Shown piece by piece: positions 1-5,677 of a stretch of DNA of 5,677 nt. Location: NCBI GenBank assembly GCA_046758905.1, contig JBHIBC010000108.1, positions 1 through 5,677 of the forward strand, given 5' to 3'. The notes beneath the pieces were generated by a model that saw only the letters and a program-made list of their open reading frames with translations, made no database searches and was not told where the DNA came from. Every line of letters begins with the position of its first letter. Position 1 is the stretch's first letter. The DNA comes from JBHIBC01 sp046758905 (GTDB lineage: Bacteria > Acidobacteriota > Polarisedimenticolia > Gp22-AA2). Position numbers and translations under genes: made by a program.

Positions 1-583
1 CCGCGTCGATGACGTCCACCCCCGCGCCGACGACCTCTTCGGCGCGGCGCTCCTTCGAGATCAGGGCCCCCTTCTTGCGGATCCCGGCGATGTCGTCCTG
101 GTACAGGTCGAACCCGCGGTCGAGCCCGCGGTCGGAATCGAGATGGAACGAGCCGACGACGGCGCCGGTGCGGTACCCGGCCCGCGACAGGATCCCGGCG
201 ACCGACGGCACGTCCGCCGCGAGCCGGCCCCCGAGGTCGTGGAACAGCCCGTGGATTCTCGGCCGGGTTCCGGTCAGGACCGTCGCCGTCGAGGGCGCGG
301 TGGAGGGGGAGGCGGCGTAGGCGCGCTCGAACCGAACCCCGCGGGCCGCGAGCGCGTCGATCCGCGGTGTCGACCCGATCTTGCCCCGGGTGTAGCACCC
401 CAGCCGATCGGCGCGCAGGCCGTCCACCGTGATCAGGATCAGGCCCGGTCGCGCCGGGACCGCCGGCCGCTCCTCCGGGGCGCCTTCCGGTCCGGGCCCC
501 GGATCGGGTCGCGACGCGGGGGCGAGGCCGGCGAGGGCCGGCAGGACCATCACGATCGGGAGGAGCCCCGGCGCCCGCCTCAC
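1..583 (-). CDS. Exported sulfatase/alkaline-phosphatase-superfamily hydrolase, N-terminal part (runs off left edge)
   Basis: This is the first 194 codons of a gene whose 3' end lies beyond base 1. The GTG start at 583-581 is chosen because a GAGGTGA Shine-Dalgarno match lies just upstream (591-597), and the frame then opens with a signal peptide: Arg2-Arg3, a hydrophobic stretch at about residues 7-23, and a plausible Ala-Pro-Ala cleavage region. A Pro/Gly-rich linker follows. The superfamily's first strand and metal ligand are at residues 48-64 (LILITVDGLRADRLGCY, with D54 the likely metal Asp). Next come STPRIDALAARGVRFERAYA and the active-site loop at 92-105, followed by R109 and H111-G112. 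The nucleophile loop reads T95-A-P97-S-T99, where formylglycine sulfatases have C/S-x-P-x-R, so Thr is the likely nucleophile and a phosphoesterase or transferase role is as plausible as sulfate-ester hydrolysis. Family placement is solid; the substrate is unknown. It overlaps the preceding gene by 4 nt, implying coupled translation. Confidence 0.85.
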   Translation of the reverse strand, partial: MRRAPGLLPIVMVLPALAGLAPASRPDPGPGPEGAPEERPAVPARPGLILITVDGLRADRLGCYTRGKIGSTPRIDALAARGVRFERAYAASPSTAPSTATVLTGTRPRIHGLFHDLGGRLAADVPSVAGILSRAGYRTGAVVGSFHLDSDRGLDRGFDLYQDDIAGIRKKGALISKERRAEEVVGAGVDVIDA

Positions 584-1551
584 CGCCCCATCACCTCGGC
601 CGGCCGGCGCGCGTCGCCCCGCGCGCCGGCGGCGGGCGGAAGATGGGCCGAGAAGAAGCGCACGATCGCCTCGTCGTATCGTTTCCGGTCCTCGGCGTAC
701 AGGCCGGTGAGCGCGGACGCCCCGAGGGCGAGGAAATCCTTCCGCCCGCCGGGGCTCTCGGGCAGCGCCGCGTACAGCGAACGCTGCTCGCTGAAGCGCT
801 CGGGCGGCTCCGCCGCGGCGATGAACAGGATGTCCCGGTCCGCCAGGTCCCCGATGGAGGCTGCCAGCGAGTGGGCCCGCAGCCCGAAGCGCATGTAGGG
901 ATTGTAGAGCACCCGGAGCGGCGATACGAGCGGGCCGAGGGCCGGCGGCAGGCGGTCCCGCGCCAGGCGGTCGAGCTCGACGGCGACGTCGGGGTAGGAC
1001 GAGTCGAGGGCCAGGGCGGCGATCGCCTCCTCCTCGAGCGCGGCCAGCGCGGCGGCGTACGCGCCCATCCCGATCCCCCAGGCGCCGAAGCGCTCCGCCC
1101 CGGACGCCGGCCCGCGCCGCAGATACCGGATCGCGCCGAGGACATCCAGCCGCTCGTCGATGCCGAGAGTCGAGCCCTGCCCGCCGCTGTTCCCGTGGCC
1201 GCGGAAATCGAGGAGCAACAGGGGGTACCCGGTCCGGTTGAGGGCCACCGCGAAGTTGAGCAGGCTGGAGCGGGACGAGCCGAGATCGTGGCACAGCAGG
1301 ATGAACGGCCAGTCCCGCCGGCCCCGGATGATCCACCCCGACAGCGACACCCCGTCGGCGGCCGGGAACTCGACCTCCTCGGCCCTCAGCAACATCTCCG
1401 CCGGGTCGAGCGCGGCGGGGGCGCGCCGCGGGTGGGTGATCGTGTGCAGGAGGGCGAAGCCGGCGACGGTGGGCAGGCCCAGGATCGCGAGGAGGACGAG
1501 GATCCAGGGGCCGGGGCCGCGGCTCCAGACCGTTCCGCCGTTCTTCGCCAT
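580..1551 (-). CDS. Membrane-anchored alpha/beta-hydrolase-fold protein with a degenerate catalytic triad
   Basis: The product is 323 aa. A short N-terminal segment with Lys3 and Arg11 precedes one hydrophobic helix at about residues 15-38, predicting a single-pass anchor with the domain outside the cytoplasmic membrane. The fold is seen in the order expected for the serine hydrolase/esterase superfamily: a strand and oxyanion-type turn FILLCHDLGSS (83-93), then LLLLDFRGHGNSGG (111-124). The nucleophile elbow is at 159-163, and the DSSYPD segment (183-188) follows the next strand. A late strand ILFIAAAE (241-248) and a C-terminal TGLYAEDRKRYDEAI helix region complete it. The elbow, normally G-x-S-x-G, reads G-I-G-M-G, so the serine is Gly161. 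The usual GxxH before the last helix reads G277-A-S-A280, so the His is absent. No clear acidic residue follows the late strand except E248. By sequence it is probably non-catalytic, perhaps a binding or scaffold protein, though an unusual active site cannot be excluded. It starts 27 nt after the uvrC stop and overlaps the next gene by 4 nt. Confidence 0.85.
   Translation of the reverse strand: MAKNGGTVWSRGPGPWILVLLAILGLPTVAGFALLHTITHPRRAPAALDPAEMLLRAEEVEFPAADGVSLSGWIIRGRRDWPFILLCHDLGSSRSSLLNFAVALNRTGYPLLLLDFRGHGNSGGQGSTLGIDERLDVLGAIRYLRRGPASGAERFGAWGIGMGAYAAALAALEEEAIAALALDSSYPDVAVELDRLARDRLPPALGPLVSPLRVLYNPYMRFGLRAHSLAASIGDLADRDILFIAAAEPPERFSEQRSLYAALPESPGGRKDFLALGASALTGLYAEDRKRYDEAIVRFFSAHLPPAAGARGDARRPAEVMGR
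591..597 (-). promoter_or_regulatory. Shine-Dalgarno site for the sulfatase-family gene
   Basis: Read on the minus strand this is GAGGTGA, a strong anti-16S match ending 7 nt before the GTG at 583. It lies inside the last codons of the upstream hydrolase gene. It decides the GTG start over the in-frame ATG eleven codons downstream, which lacks such a site and would cut off the basic start of the signal peptide. Confidence 0.6.
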
Positions 1552-1560
1552 GCGACGGCG

Positions 1561-1569
1561 ACTATAGCA
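1561..1569 (-). promoter_or_regulatory. Possible extended -10 promoter for the hydrolase gene
   Basis: On the minus strand the short spacer after uvrC reads TGCTATAGT, which fits an extended -10 element (TGn followed by TATAGT, five of six consensus bases). No good -35 is visible about 17 nt upstream, where the sequence is CGGCGG inside uvrC. The box ends only 9 nt before the ATG, so a transcript starting at the usual distance would be leaderless or nearly so. No Shine-Dalgarno match precedes this ATG, which agrees. A chance match to a short motif remains possible. Confidence 0.35.
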
Positions 1570-1578
1570 CAGGCGGGA

Positions 1579-3387
1579 TCAGGCCGCCGTTCCGGCGAGC
1601 CCGGCCTTGATCCGCTCCGCCAGGCGGCGGCCCACGGCCTGTGCCAGCGCGTCGAGCGGCGCCTCCCGCACCCCTCTCAGGGAGCCGAACCGTCGCAGCA
1701 GCAGCCGGGCGCGCCGCGGCCCGATCCCCTCGATGCCGACCAGCTCGCTGGTGATCGTCCTGCGCGCGCGCACCCTGCGGTGAAAGGTCACCGCGAGGCG
1801 GTGGGCCTCGTCACGGACCCTCTGGACCAGGTGCAGGACCGGCGAGTCGCGCGGGATCCGGATCGGGCCGGACCGCCCGTCGAGGAAGACCTCCTCCTCG
1901 CGCTTGGCGAGGCTCGCCACCTGCAGGTGCCCCAGGCCGAGATCCTCGAGCACCCTCCGCGCGGAGGCCAGCTGGCCCCTGCCGCCGTCGATCAGGATCA
2001 GCTCCGGGAGCGGCCTCCCCTCCTTGAGCAGCCTGACGTAGCGCCGCCCGACGACCTCGGCCATGGAGCCGAAGTCGTCGTTCCCCGCCGCCGTCCTGAC
2101 GTGGTAGCGGCGGTAGTCCGAGCGCTTCGGCCGGCCCGCCTCCCAGACCACCATCGAGGCGACCGGGTCGGCCCCCTGGATGTGGGAGATGTCGAAGCAC
2201 TCGATCCGGTGCGGCGGCTCGTCGAGCCCCAGCATCTCCTGCAGCGCCTCCAGGATCTCGACGCCGTGGGTGTGCGGGGCGCGAAACATCGCCTCGAACG
2301 AGATGCGGGCGTTGCGCGCGACCGTGTCCAGGAACCGCCGGCGCCTGCCGCGCTTCGGGACCACGATCTCCACCCGTGACCCCCTGGCGGCCGACAGCCA
2401 CTCCTCCAGCACCCGGCGCGAGGCCGGCTCGCGCGGGACGCAGACGGTCGCCGGGATCGAGCCGACGCTCCCGTAGTAGCGCTGGAGGCAGGACGCCAGG
2501 AAGCCCGCGTCGTCCTCGCGGATGCCCTCGAAGGCCAGCTCGCGGCGCGCCTGCACCTGCCCCCCGCGCATCTGGAAGATCTGCGCCGAGGCGATGCTCC
2601 CCTCGCGGGCGTAGGCCAGGTAGTCCTGCTCCTCCAGGCCGACCGACGCGACGCCCTGCTTCTCCGACATCCGCTCGACGCTGCGGATCAGGTCCCGGTA
2701 GTGGGCCGCGGCCTCGAAGTGCTCCTCGCTGGAGGCCCGGGCCATCTTGTCCCGCAGCCGCTTCAGGAGGTCGCGGGTCCGCCCCTCGAGGAACAGGCGC
2801 GCGTCGTGGGCCGCCTGCGCGTAGTCCTCGTCGCCCACCAGCCCGGCGCAGGGGCCGAGGCACTGGTTCAGCTGGTACAGCAGGCAGGGCCGCGGGCGGG
2901 TGCCGTCGAGGTGCTCGTAGCAGGTGGCGACCTTGAACTGCCGCGCGACCATCTGGATCGCCCGGCGCGCCGCGCTCGCCGGCAGGTAGGGCCCGAAGTA
3001 GGCGTCGCCGTCGAGCCGCGCGCGCCGCACCAGCACCACCCTGGGGAAGCGCTCGGTGGAGGTCATCTTGAGGTACGGGAAGTTCTTGTCGTCGCGCAGC
3101 CGGATGTTGTACCGCGGCCGCTCCCTCTTGATGAGGTTGTTCTCCAGGATCAGCGCCTCGACCTCGGTGCGCGTGACGATGAACTCCAGGTCGTGGATGT
3201 CGGAGATCAACGCGTCCGTCTTGGGGGCCTGCCCGGCCGTCCCCTGGAAGTAGGATCGGACGCGGTGCCTCAAGGACCTGGCCTTGCCGACGTAAAGCAC
3301 CCTCCCTCCGCGGTCGCGGTACAGGTAGACGCCCGGGGCGTCCGGGAGGTCGGCGAGCTTCAGGCGGGCGGGCGAGGCGGCGTCCAC
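1579..3387 (-). CDS. uvrC: Excinuclease ABC subunit C (dual-incision nuclease)
   Basis: UvrC joins the UvrB-DNA complex and cuts the damaged strand on both sides of the lesion in the cytoplasm. The 602-aa product has normal family length. The GIY-YIG nuclease for the 3' incision lies at about 14-95 (PGVYLYRDRGGRVLYVGKA, then TEVEALILENNLIK with the likely catalytic Glu77). Four cysteines follow at 156, 168, 176 and 180, with the spacing of the iron-sulfur cluster cysteines known in E. coli UvrC. A UVR helical hairpin that binds UvrB lies at about 205-240. The RNase H-like 5'-incision domain carries the D-D-H triad: D399 (CFDISH), D467 (LILIDGG) and H529 (RDEAHR). Tandem helix-hairpin-helix DNA-binding motifs lie at about 547-597 (GIEGIGPRRARLLL). 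GTG is the start, preceded by GAGGA overlapping the uvrB stop. No in-frame start with a better site lies nearby. The gene is 10 nt downstream of uvrB, so the two are probably cotranscribed. Confidence 0.97.
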   Translation of the reverse strand: MDAASPARLKLADLPDAPGVYLYRDRGGRVLYVGKARSLRHRVRSYFQGTAGQAPKTDALISDIHDLEFIVTRTEVEALILENNLIKRERPRYNIRLRDDKNFPYLKMTSTERFPRVVLVRRARLDGDAYFGPYLPASAARRAIQMVARQFKVATCYEHLDGTRPRPCLLYQLNQCLGPCAGLVGDEDYAQAAHDARLFLEGRTRDLLKRLRDKMARASSEEHFEAAAHYRDLIRSVERMSEKQGVASVGLEEQDYLAYAREGSIASAQIFQMRGGQVQARRELAFEGIREDDAGFLASCLQRYYGSVGSIPATVCVPREPASRRVLEEWLSAARGSRVEIVVPKRGRRRRFLDTVARNARISFEAMFRAPHTHGVEILEALQEMLGLDEPPHRIECFDISHIQGADPVASMVVWEAGRPKRSDYRRYHVRTAAGNDDFGSMAEVVGRRYVRLLKEGRPLPELILIDGGRGQLASARRVLEDLGLGHLQVASLAKREEEVFLDGRSGPIRIPRDSPVLHLVQRVRDEAHRLAVTFHRRVRARRTITSELVGIEGIGPRRARLLLRRFGSLRGVREAPLDALAQAVGRRLAERIKAGLAGTAA

Positions 3388-3394
3388 GGCGGCG

Positions 3395-3399
3395 TCCTC
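3395..3399 (-). promoter_or_regulatory. Shine-Dalgarno site for uvrC, overlapping the uvrB stop
   Basis: On the minus strand the uvrB stop TGA runs straight into GGA, giving TGAGGA, with GAGGA ending 7 nt before the uvrC GTG. This arrangement supports the GTG start and termination-coupled initiation, in which ribosomes finishing uvrB begin uvrC. Confidence 0.6.
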
Positions 3400-5398
3400 A
3401 GGCGCTGGCCATCACCAGGATCTTCTTGAGGTAGCGGATCCGGTCCCGCAGGGCGGCGGCCTCCTCGAACCGCAGCGCCCCGGCGGCCGAGCGCATCTCC
3501 TCCTGGAGCGAGCCGATCTCGCCCTCGATCTCGGCCGGGCTCTTGGCGGCGTCGGCGCCCTCGGCCGCCTCGACCGGGACCTTGAGGTAGTCGGCCTCGT
3601 ACACGCTGCCGAGCACCTCGTCGATCGCCTTGACGATCGACTCCGGCGTGATCCCGTGCCTGCGGTTGTACTCCGACTGGAGGGCGCGGCGCCGGTTGGT
3701 CTCGTCGATGGCGGCGCGCATCGAGCCGGTGACCCGGTCCGCGTACATGAGGACGCGCCCGCGCACGTTGCGCGCCGCCCGCCCGCACGTCTGGATGAGC
3801 GATCCGGCGCTGCGCAGATACCCCTCCTTGTCGGCGTCCAGGATGCCGACGAGCGACACCTCGGGCAGGTCGAGCCCCTCGCGCAGCAGGTTCACCCCGA
3901 CCAGGACATCGAACTCTCCGCGGCGCAGGTTCCTCAGGATCTTGACCCGCTCCAGCGTGTCGATGTCGGAGTGCAGGTACTGCACCCGCACCCCCACCTC
4001 CAGGTAGTAGCGGCTCAGCTCCTCCGCCATCCTCTTGGTGAGCGTGGTGATCAGGACCCGCTCGTTGCGCTCCACGCGCCCGCGGATCTCGTCGAGCAGG
4101 TCGTCCACCTGGCGGGAGACCGGGCGCACCTCGATCTCCGGATCCATCAGGCCGGTCGGCCGGATGACCTGCTCCACCACCTCCCCCCGGCACCGCTCCA
4201 GCTCGTACGGACCCGGGGTCGCGGAGACGTAGATCCGCTGTCCCGCCCGCTCCTCGAACTCCTCGAACCGCAGCGGGCGGTTGTCGAGCGCGGACGGCAG
4301 GCGGAAGCCGTACTCCACCAGCGTCTCCTTGCGCGACCGGTCGCCCCGGTACATGCCCCGCAGCTGCGGGATGGTGACGTGGCTCTCGTCGATGATGATC
4401 AGGTGATCCTCCGGCAGGTAGTCCATCAGGGTCGGCGGCGGCTCCCCTGGACGCCGGCCGGTGAGGTGGCGGGAGTAGTTCTCGATCCCCTGGCAGTACC
4501 CGATCTCCCGGATCATCTCCAGGTCGAACATGGTGCGCTGGTGCAGGCGCTGCGCCTCCAGGAGCTTCCCCCGGGCCTCGAGGAGCCCGAGCCGCTCCCG
4601 CAGCTCTTCCTTGATCTCCTCGGTGGCGCGGAGCAGCCGATCCCGCGGCGTCACGTAGTGGGAGTTCGGGTAGATCGGGATCCGGTCCAGCCCGCGCAGC
4701 ACGGCGCCGCGGACCGGGTCGATCGCCGAGATCGCGTCGACCTCGTCGCCGAACAGCTCGACGCGCACCGCGAACTCCTCGTAGGACGGAAAGATCTCGA
4801 CCACGTCGCCGCGCACGCGGAACTTCCCCCGCTCCAGGTCGAACGGGGTGCGCTCGTACTGGATCTCCACCAGCTTGCGGAGCATGGCGTCGCGGTCGAG
4901 CGTGGTTCCCGGCTCCAGGAGGAGCATCATCCCGTGGTAGGCCTCCGGGGACCCGAGGCCGTAGATGCAGGAGACCGAGGCGACGATGACCACGTCCCGC
5001 CGCTCGAACAGCGATCGCGTCGCCGAGTGCCGCAGGCGGTCGATCTCGTCGTTGATGGTCGCCTCCTTCTCGATGTAGGTGTCGCTCTGCGGGACGTAGG
5101 CCTCCGGCTGGTAGTAGTCGTAGTAGGAGACGAAATACTCCACGGCGTTGTCCGGGAAGAACCGCCGGAACTCCTGGTAGAGCTGCGCCGCCAGCGTCTT
5201 GTTGTGCGACAGCACCAGCGCCGGCCGCTCCACCGCCTCGATCACCTTGGCCATCGTGAAGGTCTTGCCGCTGCCGGTGACCCCCAGGAGGACCTGGTGC
5301 CTGCGGCCCGCCCGCACCCCGGCGGCCAGCCGGCGGATCGCCCGCGGCGGGTCGCCCGTGGGGCGGAAATCGGTGTGCAGCCTGAACAGACCTGACAT
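3398..5398 (-). CDS. uvrB: Excinuclease ABC subunit B (damage-verifying helicase-like ATPase)
   Basis: UvrB receives damaged DNA from UvrA, verifies the lesion with a beta-hairpin and ATP-driven strand opening, then recruits UvrC. The 666-aa product matches the usual length. Visible in order: the N-terminal FRLHTDFRP segment; Walker A GVTGSGKT (39-46); the damage-probing hairpin with the tyrosine cluster YFVSYYDYYQPEAY (88-101); the UvrA-interacting domain at about 150-250; the DESH Walker B motif (337-340); MYRGDRSRKETLVEYGFRLP (349-368); VSATPG (391-396); helicase motifs HSDIDT (476-481), LLREGLDLPEVSL (504-516) and motif VI QTCGRAARN (536-544); and a C-terminal UVR hairpin at about 622-657 that contacts UvrC. 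The ATG at 5398 is chosen because family similarity begins there. An in-frame ATG at 5506 would add 36 Arg/Gly-rich residues unlike known UvrB. The oddity is Pro17 (GDPPRAI), where the family has Gln (GDQPxAI). The flanking residues and all other motifs are intact. Confidence 0.97.
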   Translation of the reverse strand: MSGLFRLHTDFRPTGDPPRAIRRLAAGVRAGRRHQVLLGVTGSGKTFTMAKVIEAVERPALVLSHNKTLAAQLYQEFRRFFPDNAVEYFVSYYDYYQPEAYVPQSDTYIEKEATINDEIDRLRHSATRSLFERRDVVIVASVSCIYGLGSPEAYHGMMLLLEPGTTLDRDAMLRKLVEIQYERTPFDLERGKFRVRGDVVEIFPSYEEFAVRVELFGDEVDAISAIDPVRGAVLRGLDRIPIYPNSHYVTPRDRLLRATEEIKEELRERLGLLEARGKLLEAQRLHQRTMFDLEMIREIGYCQGIENYSRHLTGRRPGEPPPTLMDYLPEDHLIIIDESHVTIPQLRGMYRGDRSRKETLVEYGFRLPSALDNRPLRFEEFEERAGQRIYVSATPGPYELERCRGEVVEQVIRPTGLMDPEIEVRPVSRQVDDLLDEIRGRVERNERVLITTLTKRMAEELSRYYLEVGVRVQYLHSDIDTLERVKILRNLRRGEFDVLVGVNLLREGLDLPEVSLVGILDADKEGYLRSAGSLIQTCGRAARNVRGRVLMYADRVTGSMRAAIDETNRRRALQSEYNRRHGITPESIVKAIDEVLGSVYEADYLKVPVEAAEGADAAKSPAEIEGEIGSLQEEMRSAAGALRFEEAAALRDRIRYLKKILVMASA

Positions 5399-5401
5399 CG
5401 G

Positions 5402-5419
5402 GCCCCCCGGCCGGGGGAC
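5402..5419 (-). promoter_or_regulatory. GC hairpin covering the uvrB ribosome binding site
   Basis: A perfect 14-bp palindrome, CCCCCGGCCGGGGG, lies at 5404-5417. In the uvrB transcript it can fold as five C-G pairs plus a U-G and a G-C pair around a GGCC tetraloop, ending 3 nt before the ATG. The run of six G that serves as the only Shine-Dalgarno-like sequence is wholly inside the stem, so folding should limit ribosome access. There is no U-tract, so it is not an intrinsic terminator. The regulatory role is inferred from position only. Confidence 0.4.
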
Positions 5420-5479
5420 GCACAGCGCCGACCGCCCCCGTCCGCCGGCGCGGCGCCGCTCCGCGCCCCTGCACCACCA

Positions 5480-5490
5480 ATGATAAGATA
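5480..5490 (-). promoter_or_regulatory. Candidate uvrB promoter -10 region in the divergent spacer
   Basis: On the minus strand this AT-rich patch reads TATCTTATCAT, offering two overlapping -10-like hexamers (TATCTT and TATCAT). It is the only such stretch between the divergent starts. No convincing -35 is seen 16-18 nt upstream. Transcription from here would give a very GC-rich leader of about 70-80 nt containing the hairpin at 5402-5419. No LexA-type operator (CTG-N10-CAG or GAAC-N4-GTTC) is evident nearby. Confidence 0.35.
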
Positions 5491-5527
5491 AGCGCCCGCG
5501 CGGCACTATTCCCGTATCCCGCCGCTC

Positions 5528-5534
5528 GAGGGAG
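5528..5534 (+). promoter_or_regulatory. Shine-Dalgarno site for the divergent gene
   Basis: GAGGGAG ends 10 nt before the GTG at 5545, a slightly long but acceptable spacing. The in-frame ATG at 5575 has no purine-rich site in front of it. This favours the GTG start. Confidence 0.4.
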
Positions 5535-5544
5535 AAGCAGGCCG

Positions 5545-5677
5545 GTGAACAGCTCGCGCGCGGCGCCGCTCACCATGGAGGAGTTCAGAGGATTCACGGC
5601 CCGGGCCGGAGCGCGCTCGGCGCGGATCGATATCGCCGGGCTCGCGGTGGAGCTCGAGGGCCTCCCGGACGCCCTGG
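5545..5677 (+). CDS. Unidentified protein, N-terminal fragment (runs off right edge)
   Basis: This open frame is divergent from uvrB and continues past the window, leaving 44 codons. The GTG at 5545 is preferred because a GAGGGAG ribosome-binding match precedes it. An ATG at 5575 would shorten the product by ten residues (MEEFRGFTAR start). The visible residues include a basic stretch followed by the strand-like segment IDIAGLAVELEGLPDAL. There is no signal peptide or membrane segment. The 'IAGLAVELEGLPDAL' pattern loosely recalls the small N-terminal beta domain seen in HPr-kinase-related or PqqD-like proteins, but this is too short to assign and I give no function. Coding is supported by GC-rich third positions, an open frame to the edge and the divergent arrangement. 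Confidence 0.55.
   Translation, partial: MNSSRAAPLTMEEFRGFTARAGARSARIDIAGLAVELEGLPDAL

Noticed and set aside
643..2379. A 578-codon plus-strand open frame crossing the hydrolase and the uvrC 3' part.
   Set aside because: It spans two well-supported minus-strand genes and their intergenic gap, has biased low-complexity composition, and shows no recognisable motif.
2859..2922. The four-cysteine cluster of UvrC (156, 168, 176, 180) as a novel metal site.
   Set aside because: The spacing equals that of the iron-sulfur cysteines known in E. coli UvrC, so it is a family feature rather than new.
3656..5395. A 579-codon plus-strand open frame antisense to uvrB.
   Set aside because: It mirrors almost the whole conserved uvrB coding sequence. 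Its product is Arg/Val/Leu/Pro/Asp-rich with no domain order, as expected from GC-biased third positions suppressing antisense stops.
5404..5417. Intrinsic terminator at the GC palindrome.
   Set aside because: There is no T-tract on either strand after the stem, and it sits immediately before a start codon.
5399..5506. A 36-residue N-terminal extension of UvrB from the ATG at 5506.
   Set aside because: UvrB similarity starts at the ATG at 5398. The extension is Arg/Gly-rich, crosses the candidate promoter and the hairpin, and has no family counterpart.
5502..5519. Sigma-54 promoter suggested by GGCAC in the divergent spacer.
   Set aside because: The required GC-containing -12 element at the right spacing is absent; GGCAC is followed by TATTCCCGTATCC.
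5399..5544. SOS (LexA) operator in the uvrB upstream region.
   Set aside because: I looked for CTG-N10-CAG and GAAC-N4-GTTC types and saw no convincing match. Isolated GAAC and CAG triplets lack the second half-site.
3360..5597. A 745-codon minus-strand frame overlapping uvrB in another frame.
   Set aside because: The product is Gly/Arg/Pro/Ala-rich, a frame shadow of uvrB, which has intact family motifs throughout its own frame.

Overview
This is a GC-rich bacterial chromosomal window, roughly 70% G+C by eye. Codons end mostly in G or C, and long antisense open frames shadow the real genes. It holds a nucleotide-excision-repair cluster and two envelope-type genes. I see no transposase, integrase, CRISPR array, tRNA or rRNA. 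The host is probably a GC-rich environmental Gram-negative lineage, but the phylum cannot be fixed from this sequence.

Layout: four genes lie head to tail on the minus strand. Read in the direction of transcription they are uvrB (5398 to 3398), uvrC (3387 to 1579), a membrane-anchored alpha/beta-hydrolase-fold protein (1551 to 580), and the start of an exported sulfatase/alkaline-phosphatase-superfamily protein that leaves the window at base 1 (583 to 1). The gaps are 10 nt, 27 nt and a 4-nt overlap (GTGA), so a single operon with translational coupling is likely. A weak internal promoter may sit before the hydrolase gene. On the plus strand a divergent gene starts near 5545 and runs off the right edge. 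The 146-nt divergent spacer contains the only AT-rich patch in the area and probably carries both promoters.

Function: UvrB is the damage-verifying helicase-like ATPase and UvrC the dual-incision nuclease of the UvrABC system. UvrA is not in the window. Both proteins look full length, with catalytic motifs present. One oddity is a proline at UvrB position 17, where the family's Q-motif-like glutamine normally sits. The hydrolase-fold protein has lost recognisable Ser and His triad residues and has no clear triad Asp, so it looks like a pseudoenzyme. The sulfatase-superfamily protein has Thr at the nucleophile position, so it is probably not a formylglycine sulfatase. The link between the repair pair and the two envelope genes is positional only.

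I did not find a clearly new multi-gene system. The best leads are the triad-less hydrolase coupled to the sulfatase-like gene, the UvrB Q-to-P change, a GC hairpin that would bury the uvrB ribosome binding site, and a possible near-leaderless promoter for the hydrolase gene.
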